From contig JABIAY010000047.1 of assembly GCA_018653085.1 (NCBI GenBank), forward strand, positions 1 through 38,404: a DNA stretch of 38,404 bases, written 5' to 3'. Numbering within the stretch: position 1 is the stretch's first letter; each line of letters begins with the position of its first letter. Below are positions 1-8,839 of the stretch, piece after piece. The notes under the pieces were generated by a model. It ran no database searches. It worked only from the letters and a program-made list of their open reading frames with translations, and was not told where the DNA came from. Position numbers and translations under genes: made by a program. This DNA is from Nitrospina sp. Its GTDB lineage: Bacteria > Nitrospinota > Nitrospinia > Nitrospinales > VA-1.

Positions 1-23
1 ATTAATGGTTGGGTAGATTTCTT

Positions 24-53
24 TTAACAAATCACCCTTGGCAAACACATAAT
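24..53 (+). promoter_or_regulatory. possible promoter of tRNA-Arg
   Basis: A TTAACA -35-like hexamer (24-29) and a CATAAT -10-like hexamer (48-53) are separated by 18 nt, and the -10 ends 7 nt before the tRNA. Spacing and position suit a stable-RNA promoter, but both hexamers are imperfect and the upstream gene is not visible, so this is a weak call. Confidence 0.3.
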
Positions 54-60
54 TTTTTGC

Positions 61-137
<77 letters not shown>

Positions 138-191
138 TATAAAGCTGTTTGTTCTTTGGGGTCAGTTTTTCAGGTGGGCGTTCAGGGGGTT

Positions 192-569
192 CTATTTCTT
201 ATTGTATTCCCTCATCCATTCCCCCGCCTCTCTAAAGGCTTTGTTGATTTGATCGGGAGTCATTTTCTTCCGTAAAAGATCCCTGCCTATGCTCCCTTCT
301 TCAACTCCATTTGCCCCTGCAATAGCGGACCACTTGAGGGCTTGCACATAATCCCGAGCAACACCCATACCCCTGGCATACAACCCGGCAAGTAACCATT
401 GGGCCTGGGCATTCCCCTGTTCCGCCAATGGCTCAAACTTTTCAAATGCAGTCCTGTAGTCGCCTTTCCTGTATGCATTCTCCCCATCCTGAAAATCCCC
501 TGCATAAACAGGAGCAGAGACAAGAACCAACATCAGGAGTACGGGAATCAATCGTTTCATCTTTTTCAT
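192..569 (-). CDS. small secreted Sel1-repeat protein
   Basis: A 125-aa protein with a classic signal peptide: KKMKR, a hydrophobic stretch to about residue 20, and cleavage after VYA. Two Sel1/TPR-like helical hairpins follow, with the typical alternation of small residues (GENAYRKGDYRTAFEKF and AEQGNAQAQWLLAGLYARGMGV). The C-terminus resembles that of the Sel1 lipoprotein at 2849-3445: both end in an AEEWM/AGEWM-like helix, so the two may be distant paralogues. Sel1 proteins are periplasmic or envelope scaffolds; no enzymatic role is indicated. The start is ambiguous between 569 and the ATG three codons later (560); a GGAG lies 2 nt from the first and 11 nt from the second. Its partner is not identifiable. 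Confidence 0.8.
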   Translation of the reverse strand: MKKMKRLIPVLLMLVLVSAPVYAGDFQDGENAYRKGDYRTAFEKFEPLAEQGNAQAQWLLAGLYARGMGVARDYVQALKWSAIAGANGVEEGSIGRDLLRKKMTPDQINKAFREAGEWMREYNKK

Positions 570-651
570 TACTCCATCGAGTTATGAGCTTCCTACTACC
601 ATCATACCGGATAACTCTTTGCTCAGGGTGGGATATCGTGGGGCGTGAAGG

Positions 652-1758
652 TTAGGGGTCCTTTTCAGATAATGAAAAATCAATATGCCATTGCACAGAA
701 AGAAGCTCTGTATGGGTAATTGTGCCGTCTCGGTGTTCGGAGACCTGGTAAGTGGCTCTAATGCTAACATCGTCATCGAGCCACCATGTTTTTTCCACGC
801 CTAATTCTTCGAAGTCTCTGTTTGTATAAATAGAGTCTCCTTTTCTCGGAATAAATTGACTGCTTCCGCCGCTCCAAATCCTGACATAAAAATCAGTGTC
901 CCAGTGGGTGGTAAAAAATTTAAAGAGCAGGCCATTATCTTCTGATGTGACGGTAGGAGCATTAGTCACCGGGGTCTTGTCGTAGGAATTGATATAGTGG
1001 ACTGTGAAACCGGTCTTTTGCGAGTTCCATTTTTTTACGTAGGGTTCGCGGGACTCCTCAAACCTGTTTTCGGAGAAGCTATAGCCCATACCCAAAGCAT
1101 AGGTGAAGTTGTTTTCTACAGGGCCCCCAGAGTTATCTTGTCCGCCAAAATGGACCCATAAAACCTGAAGATCGAACATAAAATTTCCGGGCATCCATTG
1201 GGTGTAATTTCCTAAAGTGAATTTTTCCCTTCTGGTGCTGGTTTCATTAAGCTCCCAGTCGAGCCAGGAATCCTGCCGGAGTGTTCGAGTGTCCGCTTGA
1301 ATTTGAAATCCATGTTCTGCGAGATCGGTGAACTCCAGGTCATCATCAAAAACAGCATCCAGTAGAGGGTGTTCCCGGTTCAGCGTTCCCGCTGTAAATC
1401 TCCAGCCTGGCAAGTAATCGACATGGAGCGAAATTACCGGTTCGCCTTCGCTGATTCCATCATCCTGACCAAAAGGCAGGTCCATCAAACCGCCCAACTC
1501 GATATTGATGCCTTTTTTAATGTTGTATTGAAAGGCGGGTTTCAGGATGGTTCCGGTGAGGGTTTTCCCAGCCGAAATTCTAAAAGGGGCGCGAACAGGA
1601 ACGGGTTCACGCTCCAGGTTTTTGAAGAAGGTTTTGGTGTCTACCGTAAACCTTAACGACTTGGAGAATGCCTGTCCTGGCTGGTGCCCCCAAAAGAAAA
1701 GGAGGGCCAGCATTCCCCAAATAGGAAGTTTTGCAGGGCAAAGTCTGCTATCAATCAC
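652..1758 (-). CDS. putative outer-membrane/secreted beta-rich protein, unknown function
   Basis: A 368-aa protein starting at GTG, supported by GAGGG 8 nt upstream. A signal peptide is visible (hydrophobic MLALLFFWG, cleavage near GQAFS). The mature part is rich in aromatic residues and in alternating polar/hydrophobic stretches typical of beta strands, for example HVDYLPGWRFTAGTL and FMFDLQVLWVHFGG. It ends in a strand-like VQWHIDFSLSEKDP rather than the usual terminal aromatic residue. This suggests an outer-membrane or periplasmic beta-barrel-like protein that may be surface exposed. I do not recognise the family. It is separated from the Sel1 gene downstream by 82 nt and may share its transcript. 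No metal-binding or catalytic motif is evident. Confidence 0.65.
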   Translation of the reverse strand: MIDSRLCPAKLPIWGMLALLFFWGHQPGQAFSKSLRFTVDTKTFFKNLEREPVPVRAPFRISAGKTLTGTILKPAFQYNIKKGINIELGGLMDLPFGQDDGISEGEPVISLHVDYLPGWRFTAGTLNREHPLLDAVFDDDLEFTDLAEHGFQIQADTRTLRQDSWLDWELNETSTRREKFTLGNYTQWMPGNFMFDLQVLWVHFGGQDNSGGPVENNFTYALGMGYSFSENRFEESREPYVKKWNSQKTGFTVHYINSYDKTPVTNAPTVTSEDNGLLFKFFTTHWDTDFYVRIWSGGSSQFIPRKGDSIYTNRDFEELGVEKTWWLDDDVSIRATYQVSEHRDGTITHTELLSVQWHIDFSLSEKDP

Positions 1759-2033
1759 AAATTAAACCCTCTAAAGGGGAGATCCGGTTATTCGATAAGT
1801 TTTCCTGTACCGGTTCTTATCGGAAGGACCCGAACAATCCTTAAGTCCCAATGAAACAATGGTTATTGCGTGAAATAGAGCAAATAAAAGGTTCCGGGAC
1901 GGACACCTGAGGTCGGTTTTAACAGGCGGATTTCCCCTGAAGATCGGCACGGACAAGGCAGGGCTCGCCAATTACTCCATGGGAGATTGGAACACAAGTT
2001 GATTGCCTTTAGGCTCAAGCCATTTACAAATTC

Positions 2034-2783
2034 TTATTTTCCAAAAACTTGTTTTAATAAGTCCGTAGCCCTTGCCTGAGGATTGGTCCTGATATTTTTT
2101 TCTTCTTCTCCTAGCATCACAAACAGGCCAGAAATAGCTTTGTCAGTCACATAATTATCCAAATCCAGTGACTGTGCCGATGCAAACGGAATGGAGGAAA
2201 ATTGCCCCATCATCTCCTTATACGCTGAGGTTACCCCCACCTTATTAACCATTTCGCTGACAGTTGGCTTAAAAGCTCCAAAAATTTTATCGAAGGTTTT
2301 TTCTTTTAAATAATCTGTAGCCGCTGTATCCCCACCCTCCAATATATTTTTGGCATCGTCGAAAGTCATTTGCTTTATTGAGCTCAACAAAAATTCTTTT
2401 GCTTTCGGTGATGCCGCTTCCGCCGCTCGATTCATGCTCAAGACAAAATCATCCACGGGTTTTTGCAAACCAATCCTTCCCAGCATGTCCGCCACATTTT
2501 GAATCTTTTCCGGCATGGGTATTTTAATTTTTGGATTCCCAACATAGCCATCAAGCCTGGAGGTAAAATCGATGGATTTCCCAACACCTATTTCCAGCGC
2601 TTCTTTCAGCCCTGAGATAATCGAGTCCTCAGAAAGACTCGTCCCCATTTCGCTCAAGGGCTTATCCTGAGACAAAGAATCCATACCCTTTTTCATCAAA
2701 CTATCAAAGAATTGAGCATTCCCCGTGCCCGGATTAAAAATAAAAATTAATATCGCAAAAATTAAAATAAATTTATATCTCAT
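2034..2783 (-). CDS. DUF4197 family exported protein
   Basis: The start is set at 2783 because GGGAGGT sits 7 nt upstream; the open frame extends 22 codons further but without a ribosome site. The 249-aa product has a signal peptide (MRYKFILIF..., cleavage near GNAQF) and then the helical body of DUF4197: repeated [20 protein letters not shown] and [15 protein letters not shown] segments, closing with [16 protein letters not shown]. Family members are about this length, are periplasmic in Gram-negatives, and have no agreed function. The gene lies 65 nt downstream of the Sel1 lipoprotein on the same strand, probably in one transcript. The family call rests on remembered motif similarity. Confidence 0.8.
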   Translation of the reverse strand: MRYKFILIFAILIFIFNPGTGNAQFFDSLMKKGMDSLSQDKPLSEMGTSLSEDSIISGLKEALEIGVGKSIDFTSRLDGYVGNPKIKIPMPEKIQNVADMLGRIGLQKPVDDFVLSMNRAAEAASPKAKEFLLSSIKQMTFDDAKNILEGGDTAATDYLKEKTFDKIFGAFKPTVSEMVNKVGVTSAYKEMMGQFSSIPFASAQSLDLDNYVTDKAISGLFVMLGEEEKNIRTNPQARATDLLKQVFGK

Positions 2784-2848
2784 GCAACTTACCTCCCATT
2801 GCCATGTACCCATTGAATAACTACCCACACCATGTTTTCTTTCCGTCA

Positions 2849-3445
2849 TTATTTTTCTTGATGCTCACCCATCCACTCTTCTGCCAATCTCAAAGCTTCT
2901 TCAATTTCTTCTTCAGACAGGTACTCCTCTACTTTTTCATTGTCTATATTCGCGTAACCATTTTCAGCGGCAAGGTGAAACCACATTTTCGCCTGAATAT
3001 AATCTTTTTCTACCCCTTCCCCGTTAACATGGGCCACGCCCAAACTAAACTGGGCAAGAGCATACTGCTGTTCGGCGGCCCGCCCATACCAGTTAACGGC
3101 TTCCGCGAAATCCTGTTTGATCCCTTCACCCTTGTGATACATCACCCCCAAATTGTATTGACCTACAACTTGGCCCTGTTCCGCCGCCTTACGGTACCAT
3201 CCGGCGGCTTTCCCCATATCCTGAATCGCTCCACGACCCTTATCAAATATTTCCCCAATAATAACTTGAGCCTCTGGGTTTCCCTTTTTGGCATGAGATA
3301 TTAGTTTGTCATAGGCTTTTCGATAATCACTATTTTTATAAGCTTTCATCCCCTCTTCAAAGCTATCCGAACAAGCGGTAACAAAAAGCAAAATTAAAAT
3401 TTGAACACTAATAATTTGAAGCAGGTTTACTGGTTTGCTATTCAT
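2849..3445 (-). CDS. Sel1-repeat lipoprotein
   Basis: 198 aa from the ATG at 3445, chosen because a GG-rich AAGGTG lies 8 nt upstream; the longer frame (to 3469) has no ribosome site. An N-terminal hydrophobic segment ends in the lipobox VTAC, so the cysteine should be lipidated and the protein anchored to the inner or outer membrane. The residue after Cys is Ser, which is not the inner-membrane retention Asp. Three to four Sel1 repeats follow (AAGWYRKAAEQGQVVGQYNLGVMYHKGEG-type units of about 36 residues), then a charged helix with AEEWMGEHQEK. Sel1 lipoproteins usually act as interaction platforms. It sits 51 nt after the VTT gene and 65 nt before the DUF4197 gene. Confidence 0.88.
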   Translation of the reverse strand: MNSKPVNLLQIISVQILILLFVTACSDSFEEGMKAYKNSDYRKAYDKLISHAKKGNPEAQVIIGEIFDKGRGAIQDMGKAAGWYRKAAEQGQVVGQYNLGVMYHKGEGIKQDFAEAVNWYGRAAEQQYALAQFSLGVAHVNGEGVEKDYIQAKMWFHLAAENGYANIDNEKVEEYLSEEEIEEALRLAEEWMGEHQEK

Positions 3446-3496
3446 TCGCGGCACCTTTTCTTCCATCATTATAGCGAACTGCTATTCCCGCCTCAA

Positions 3497-4177
3497 TCAG
3501 CCAGGCGTTTTTGCTTTTTGCGTCTTTTTATAGATCACAGGTGTTAAAGCCAGAAGACCGAGCAGGGTCAAGGCACCCATCGCGCCCGGCGAGGCGATGT
3601 CGGAGATAGATCGCAGGCTTGCCAGATGACTCCCGGCATTGGCATAGATCCAGGTGGCCGGCAGTTTACCCAGCAGGGTCCCCAGCATGAACATCTTCCA
3701 CGAAACCTGACTCGCCCCCATAGCGATGTTGACCAGAAAAAACGGGAAAAGCGGGACCAGTCGCAAGACCAGTATGTAATGGATATCGTTTTCGCAAAGA
3801 CCTGCCTGGACAGACTGGAGTCTTTCGCCAAATTTTTCTTCCACCCAGTCCTTAAGAATATATCGGGCCACGAAAAAAGCCAGCACCGCCCCCAGCGTCG
3901 AACCCAGACTCACTAACAACGGACCCAGCGGCAGACCGAACACAGCCCCGGAACAAACACTGAGAAGCGTAGCACCGGGAAGCAGAAACAATCCTATCAG
4001 CAGAAACAGCGCAACAAATCCCGTCATCACTGTCAAGTTGTTAGCCTGATAGAATATATCCAGCCGACTCTGATTATCTTTAAGCCAGTCCAGATGCAGG
4101 AAGTCTCCCGCACCAAAAAAATAAAACAGGCTGGTACCCAGAAGAATCACGCCCAGCCCTACGCCTTTCTTGTTCAT
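3497..4177 (-). CDS. VTT-domain (DedA/TVP38-TMEM64-like) inner-membrane protein
   Basis: 226 aa starting at the ATG at 4177, which has AGGAAACC upstream; the open frame runs 32 codons further but only over sequence belonging to the preceding gene's 3' end. Several membrane segments are visible. The VTT core shows the family pattern: the GLFLLPGATLLSVCSGAVFGLPLGPLLVSLGSTLGAVLAFFVARY stretch, then a cytosolic helix (VEEKFGERLQ) and RLVPLFPFFLVNIAMG, with the conserved R and P of the second re-entrant region. Members are linked to undecaprenyl-phosphate or phospholipid flipping and membrane homeostasis. It follows a polyprenyl-sugar-type glycosyltransferase cluster, so lipid-carrier recycling is a reasonable but unproven role. 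Confidence 0.88.
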   Translation of the reverse strand: MNKKGVGLGVILLGTSLFYFFGAGDFLHLDWLKDNQSRLDIFYQANNLTVMTGFVALFLLIGLFLLPGATLLSVCSGAVFGLPLGPLLVSLGSTLGAVLAFFVARYILKDWVEEKFGERLQSVQAGLCENDIHYILVLRLVPLFPFFLVNIAMGASQVSWKMFMLGTLLGKLPATWIYANAGSHLASLRSISDIASPGAMGALTLLGLLALTPVIYKKTQKAKTPG

Positions 4178-4202
4178 CCTGGTTTCCTGGTTGATCGAAA
4201 CA

Positions 4203-6080
4203 TTAATTTTTCTTTTCAAGCAGTGAGCGGGCAAGTTCCAGGTTTTTTCGCGCATCGGTATAATTCGGATCAATACTCAGGGCCTTTTCAAAATGTACCA
4301 TGGCTTCTTCAAGCCTACCTTGCCTGGCAAGAGTACTCCCAAGATTGTTGTGGGCCTTGGCGAAACCGGGGTCAAAGGTTATCGCCTGCTGGTAGTGAAG
4401 GAGAGCTCCCGCAATATCCCCTCGCTGGACCAGTAGAATGGCAAGGTTGTTATGCGCCTGGGAAAAATCGGCTTTGATAGCAAGGGCTTTTTGGTATTGC
4501 ACAATGGCTTCTTTGGACCGACTCTCCCGACCTAGCGCAACCCCAAGGTTAAAATGCGCCTCGGCATAATCGCCCTTGAAGCGTATCGCCTCGTCATAAT
4601 AAGCGATAGACTCTTTTACTTTTCCCTTCTTTCCCAGCGCGTTGGCAAGGTTGTTATAAGCTTCGGCATAGCCGGCCTCAATGCTTATCGCCTGCTGGTA
4701 ATGTTCGATGGCTTCATCGTATCTCTTCAGTTCACTGAGGGCATGCCCAAGGTTGTTATGGGCCTTGGAATAGTGAGGATTGATTTTTATCGCTTGCCGG
4801 TATTGCGTGACCGCCTCTTCGTACCGTTTCTCGCTGGCCAGGGCATGCCCGAGGTTGTTGTAGACAATAACAAAGCTGGGTGTCTGGTTTTCTGTCACTA
4901 AAATGGCATGTTCAAAAAGCGTGATGCCATTTTTCCAGTGGCTCACCTGAGCCCAGGTTAACGCAACAAGGACGAATATCCCTCCCAGAATGGGCAGAAG
5001 TTTTTGTCTGCTGTTTTTCACCCGTTCCGCAAGTCCCCAGGAGAGAGCAATAAAAATTCCTATCAGGGGAACATACATATATCGGTCGGCCATGGCCTGC
5101 TCCCCGACTTGCACAATGCCGATCACCGGCACCAGGGTTCCCAGATACCAGAACCACCCGACCGAGAGATAAGGCCGGGTTGCCCTCACCACCCATGTGG
5201 TGACCCCCATTAGCACCAGCCCACACACCAGTACTTTCCATACTGGCAATGCGTCTCCGGGGTGGGGATAAAATACGGACAGACCACTGGGCCATACCAT
5301 TTTCCCTAAATATTCCACATAGGAAACCAGGGCGTTGGCTGTGCTGGTATACAGGGAACTGAACTCGGTGGACCGCATCGCACCGCCACCTTTTTGCACG
5401 ATGTAGGTGATGACGCTCGCTCCAATCACCAGTATGAAAAGCGGGATTTTTTCAATCAGTAGTGGCTTAATGGTTTTCATGTCTCCCCACCGCTTCAAGG
5501 GCCAGAAGTCCAGCAGGATCAGCGTGAAAGGCAGAGTCACCAGCATGGGTTTTGACATAAGGCCAAGAGCCAGAAAGAAAACTACCAGCAGGTAGTTTCC
5601 GACTTTTTTCTTTTCCACATAACCGGCATAGGCCCACAAGGTCAGGAACCAGAAAAACGTGCTGAGCACGTTTTTACGTTCCGCGATCCACGCCACCGAT
5701 TCGACATTGAGCGGGTGAACCGCGAACAAGACCGCCACGAGTCCACTTCGCCAAAGTGCTCCGGTCATTTTCAAAAGAGCACCGAACAATAAAAGGGTAT
5801 TGGCAATATGAAAGAGCAAGTTGGTCAGGTGATGACCAGAAGGATCCGGCCCATAAACATCGAAGTCGAGCATATGCGACAACCAGGTCATAGGATGCCA
5901 GTTGGAAGCATAAGACTCGGTGAAAGCCCAGACCACACCTTCACGGGTCAACCCTTTAGTGATATGCGGGTTCTCTGTGACATAACGGGTATCATCAAAA
6001 TTAAGGAACCCGTGGTCCAGCACCTGCGAGTAGACCAAAAAGGTGACGATCACCAGAAATAGATTGATTACAATTCGCAT
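4203..6080 (-). CDS. TMTC-like membrane glycosyltransferase with C-terminal TPRs
   Basis: 625 aa from the ATG at 6080. The upstream 24 codons overlap the preceding gene and are not likely translated. About ten membrane helices occupy residues 1-400. The first luminal/periplasmic loop carries NFDDTRYVTENPHI, the acidic DD pattern of GT-C enzymes, followed by NWHPMTWLSHMLD and HHLTNLLFH; this matches bacterial relatives of TMTC O-mannosyltransferases. Six canonical TPRs (34 residues each, NNLG/AxxxYxxAIxxxP) and a half repeat form residues 410-625. The likely role is transfer of a lipid-linked sugar to an envelope acceptor, with the TPRs recruiting substrate. Its final 516 bp are repeated in the next gene upstream. 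Confidence 0.85.
   Translation of the reverse strand: MRIVINLFLVIVTFLVYSQVLDHGFLNFDDTRYVTENPHITKGLTREGVVWAFTESYASNWHPMTWLSHMLDFDVYGPDPSGHHLTNLLFHIANTLLLFGALLKMTGALWRSGLVAVLFAVHPLNVESVAWIAERKNVLSTFFWFLTLWAYAGYVEKKKVGNYLLVVFFLALGLMSKPMLVTLPFTLILLDFWPLKRWGDMKTIKPLLIEKIPLFILVIGASVITYIVQKGGGAMRSTEFSSLYTSTANALVSYVEYLGKMVWPSGLSVFYPHPGDALPVWKVLVCGLVLMGVTTWVVRATRPYLSVGWFWYLGTLVPVIGIVQVGEQAMADRYMYVPLIGIFIALSWGLAERVKNSRQKLLPILGGIFVLVALTWAQVSHWKNGITLFEHAILVTENQTPSFVIVYNNLGHALASEKRYEEAVTQYRQAIKINPHYSKAHNNLGHALSELKRYDEAIEHYQQAISIEAGYAEAYNNLANALGKKGKVKESIAYYDEAIRFKGDYAEAHFNLGVALGRESRSKEAIVQYQKALAIKADFSQAHNNLAILLVQRGDIAGALLHYQQAITFDPGFAKAHNNLGSTLARQGRLEEAMVHFEKALSIDPNYTDARKNLELARSLLEKKN
4225..4740. repeat. 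516-bp imperfect direct repeat, copy 1 (TPR-coding)
   Basis: This stretch aligns without net indels to 6104-6619, offset by 1879 nt, with roughly 80-90% identity by eye. Both copies encode the C-terminal TPRs of adjacent genes in the same frame, and they share landmarks such as the start GAGCGGGCAAG and the end TTCACTGAGG. A gene duplication followed by divergence explains it. Confidence 0.9.
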
Positions 6081-6090
6081 AAGATTATTT

Positions 6091-6750
6091 TTATCGGAGA
6101 AGCGAGCGGGCAAGCTCCAGGTTTTTTCGCGCATCGATATAATTTGGGTCAATGCTCAGGGCTTTCTTAAAATGCACCATGGCTTCTTCAAACCTGCCTT
6201 GCCCAGCCAGGGCACTCCCCAGATTATTGTGAGCTTTGGCAAAACCGGGGTAAAAGGTTATTGCCTGCTGATAATGTTCAATGGCTCCGGAAAAATCTCC
6301 CTGCCGGGCCAACAGGATAGCGAGACTATTATGCGCCTGGAATAAATCAGGATTGATCTCAAGGGCTTTTTGGTATTGTTCGATGGCCTCCTCAAACTGA
6401 CCCAATCCGCTCAGCGCAATTCCCAGGTTATTATACGCTTCGGCATAGTCGCTCTTAAAGCGTATCGCCTCGTTATAATAAGCGATAGACTCTTTTATTT
6501 TTCCCTTCTTCCCCAGCGCGTTGGCAAGATTGTTATAGGCTTCGACATAGTTGCTCTTAATATTTATCGCCTGCCGGTAATGTTCGATGGCTTCGTCGTA
6601 CCTCTTCAGTTCACTGAGGACGTCTCCGCGTTGGGTGTAGGCGATGGCTTTGGAGTGTTTGCGCTCATCCAACACCAGCCAGTAACCCAGAAAAGTTACT
6701 ACAACCACCAGGAACAGACTGCTCACGGTTCGCATAAGGTTTTCGCTCAT
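6091..6750 (-). CDS. membrane-anchored TPR protein, internally deleted paralogue of the TMTC-like gene
   Basis: 219 aa. The ATG at 6750 overlaps the TGA of the glycosyltransferase upstream as ATGA, arguing for translational coupling and this start. Residues 6-28 form one membrane helix (MRTVSSLFLVVVVTFLGYWLVLD) that closely matches the first helix of the neighbouring 625-aa protein. Five TPRs follow at once and match the neighbour's last five TPRs. The whole membrane glycosyltransferase body is missing. The protein therefore looks like a duplicate with a large in-frame deletion that survives as a membrane-tethered TPR adaptor, presumably periplasmic-facing or cytosolic depending on helix orientation. 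It may assist the neighbouring enzymes. Confidence 0.85.
   Translation of the reverse strand: MSENLMRTVSSLFLVVVVTFLGYWLVLDERKHSKAIAYTQRGDVLSELKRYDEAIEHYRQAINIKSNYVEAYNNLANALGKKGKIKESIAYYNEAIRFKSDYAEAYNNLGIALSGLGQFEEAIEQYQKALEINPDLFQAHNSLAILLARQGDFSGAIEHYQQAITFYPGFAKAHNNLGSALAGQGRFEEAMVHFKKALSIDPNYIDARKNLELARSLLR
6104..6619. repeat. 516-bp imperfect direct repeat, copy 2 (TPR-coding)
   Basis: Partner of 4225-4740, same orientation and equal length. Homologous recombination between the copies would delete 1879 bp and fuse the two genes, so copy number here could vary between strains. Confidence 0.9.
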
Positions 6751-8330
6751 ATCTTCCTTTTATAAATGAGCAGGTGATATCTGGACTGAGGGAGATATCC
6801 TCGTTCGTCCCACTTGTAAATGGTCTCCTCATGGGAAAGGATATCGACCACTCCGGAGATTTCATATTCGCTGTTCAAATAATCCTGAGCCCAGTCCTTC
6901 AACGTCGGTGAAGAACCCGGGGACACCCAGAAACCAGAAAGATTCACCACCACAATGAATTTTGGCTGGGCTTCTTCAATCTCTTGCATCATCTCGGCCT
7001 GCATTTGACGGGCATAAGTGTGTTTTTCCATCAGAGGGTACATATAAAGATGCCGTGTTGCGGACTTCCTTTGTGAATAAAAATGGATTTGCGGCTCGGA
7101 CCCCAAAACAGCGATCTTGTCAGTCTTTTGCGAATGGTCACGAATGTATTGCGCAACCTCAAGGGACTCCGGAAAAGCATTCAAACCGTATATCAATCGA
7201 GTCGCCTTGATAACCGGCAGAGTGAAGAAAAATTCCTTCTGCATCAAAACAGAAAGCCCTAAAGCCAAAGTCAGGATTGCCACAGGGACTACGGTTTTAA
7301 GTCGGGGAGATGAGATGCTGACCAGGCTCGCAAAACCTGCGCCGGCAAGCAGGGAAAGAGCAGGCGCCCATAACAAAAAATAATGTGGCCTGAAATAAAG
7401 CCCGGGAGTGATGGCTAAAAACGAGCACACAAAGAATCCAATCAAAAATAAATATTCCTGCCCGACCTCCTTTCTCCAGGCCATTGATGCCAGCCCCAGC
7501 AAGGATAACCACAGAATCGGAAAATTGGACTCTAAAATCTGCGCGAAATTATATTTGAAATTTGCAAAACCAGAATCCGGTGAAGTCATGGCAACGTATT
7601 CCGTAGCGTACTGAACTGTGCAGAACCAGAAATCAGAAAAATTTCCGGTAACCCCATAGAGCAACGCTATAAAAATAACCGGTGCCAAACCGCCTGCCGC
7701 AAACAGCCCACAACCGAGAAAAGGTTTTTTGAACAACTGAGGTTGGGTGACAACCCTGAAACCGAGATACATCACTCCAAACAAACAAAAAAAGATGGCA
7801 TGCTGTTTTATCAGCAGGGCACATCCCAGTAGGAGTCCGCTAAAGAAGAATCGTGCGGGTCGATCCTGGGCCGTCCTCAGTAATAAAATACCTCCTATGG
7901 CAGGAAGCAGGACAAAGTGTTCCGAATTTGCCCAAACACCCTGCAGGGCGGGACTCAAAGTCAAAACACCAAAGCTAACCCCTGCCGCAACGCCTGCGGA
8001 CAGACCCAACAAATTCCTCCCCAGCAAAAACAGAAGAAACGCCGTGGCAAGGTTCACAAATAATAAGGACAGATGAATGGCAACAGGGCTCTGACCAAAA
8101 ATTGCCAGGACTCCAGCATACGCAAAATAGATACCGGGGAACTTCATACTATGGGCTTCGGTGTAAGGCAGGATTCCCTGGAGCAACTGCTGGGCCATAT
8201 ACGCGTATTCCCCTTCATCGCGTTCAAGCGGCAGACCCAAAAGCCGGAGCCGGACCAAAACGACCCCTGCCAGGAAAATTCCAGCCGTTAACAGGAAGCA
8301 AGTCTTTTGGGGGTTTATTCTGGGTTGCAT
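6747..8330 (-). CDS. GT39/PMT-like multi-pass glycosyltransferase
   Basis: 527 aa from the ATG at 8330; the open frame extends 43 codons further, but those residues are hydrophilic and the upstream ATG (8459) has no ribosome site. Roughly ten hydrophobic segments are visible. The first periplasmic loop carries the ERDEGEYAYMAQQLLQG motif, the acidic signature of ArnT/PMT-type (Pfam PMT_2) enzymes, and PHYFLLWAPALSLLAG closes the core. A soluble C-terminal domain begins about residue 370. The family transfers sugars from polyprenyl phosphates to lipids, glycans or proteins. It is first of a four-gene minus-strand run (with the TPR adaptor, TMTC-like and VTT genes), overlapping the next by 4 nt. 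Confidence 0.85.
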   Translation of the reverse strand: MQPRINPQKTCFLLTAGIFLAGVVLVRLRLLGLPLERDEGEYAYMAQQLLQGILPYTEAHSMKFPGIYFAYAGVLAIFGQSPVAIHLSLLFVNLATAFLLFLLGRNLLGLSAGVAAGVSFGVLTLSPALQGVWANSEHFVLLPAIGGILLLRTAQDRPARFFFSGLLLGCALLIKQHAIFFCLFGVMYLGFRVVTQPQLFKKPFLGCGLFAAGGLAPVIFIALLYGVTGNFSDFWFCTVQYATEYVAMTSPDSGFANFKYNFAQILESNFPILWLSLLGLASMAWRKEVGQEYLFLIGFFVCSFLAITPGLYFRPHYFLLWAPALSLLAGAGFASLVSISSPRLKTVVPVAILTLALGLSVLMQKEFFFTLPVIKATRLIYGLNAFPESLEVAQYIRDHSQKTDKIAVLGSEPQIHFYSQRKSATRHLYMYPLMEKHTYARQMQAEMMQEIEEAQPKFIVVVNLSGFWVSPGSSPTLKDWAQDYLNSEYEISGVVDILSHEETIYKWDERGYLPQSRYHLLIYKRKI

Positions 8331-8744
8331 GGGCTTTTTCTTGTAGTGCAGAAATTCATTTGCAGAGCGAGACTTGGGAAGAATCCGCACAACAGTATAC
8401 TTATCTAGCGACAAGTTTCCCATTTTTCCCACCTGCAAAATACGGCTTTTTGGAAGCATCTATTTTTTATTTGGATCTCCAATATCATAGAACAATACCC
8501 CAAACTCAAAAAAAATTAGATACTCGGTAAAAAAACAAGTAGTTACACAAATTTATCCACAGTGAGTCCAGGTAACCAATAAACTGTGTTTCGTCAAGAA
8601 CTATAGATTCAGGCTAAATAAGTTGGGTTCTAGCGGACTCTATGCTAATATTGGCGACAGGAAGGGTTGGCAGAGTAGATGATTGTTTTTTTTGAAAGCC
8701 GTCTGGATGAAATCGAGTCGCAAATTTATGGGTTTTATTGTCCC

Positions 8745-8778
8745 AACCGTCTGAGCACAACCTCGGATGGTTTTTTTT
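8745..8778 (+). terminator. intrinsic terminator or attenuator in the csp leader
   Basis: Ten bases (8745-8754) pair with 8763-8772, with wobbles G:U and U:G inside the stem, around an 8-nt loop; a run of eight T's (8771-8778) follows at once. This is a complete rho-independent terminator layout on the plus strand, lying 100 nt before the csp start codon. It may end a short upstream RNA or attenuate csp. Confidence 0.6.
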
Positions 8779-8839
8779 GCACCGAACACGACCAGAATGC
8801 CAGCCTAATTTAAATTTGGGAACTCTGATTTTCGGTGCA
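8778..8839 (+). promoter_or_regulatory. long inverted repeat in csp 5' leader
   Basis: TGCACCGAA (8778-8786) and TTCGGTGCA (8831-8839) are perfect 9-bp complements enclosing a 44-nt loop that includes an AT-rich palindrome (AATTTAAATT). The first arm touches the terminator's T run, so this pairing and the terminator hairpin could influence each other. Long structured leaders that respond to temperature are established for cspA-type genes; that this one does so is inference. Confidence 0.5.

Noticed and set aside
1771..1971. 66-codon minus frame between the outer-membrane and DUF4197 genes
   Set aside because: No ribosome site, no recognisable motif and atypical composition; the 275-nt gap shows only a weak 7-bp inverted repeat (1793-1799 with 1816-1822).
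6081..6152. 24-residue N-terminal extension of the TMTC-like protein
   Set aside because: It lies in the repeated 3' end of the preceding gene; the same extension appears before the VTT gene for the same reason.
8331..8459. 43-residue N-terminal extension of the GT39-like protein
   Set aside because: Hydrophilic, no ribosome site at the upstream ATG, and family members begin at the first membrane helix.
8553..8561. Perfect DnaA box TTATCCACA, considered as part of an origin
   Set aside because: Only one box is present, with no box cluster, no dnaA/dnaN gene and no AT-rich unwinding region of note; a 9-mer occurs by chance.
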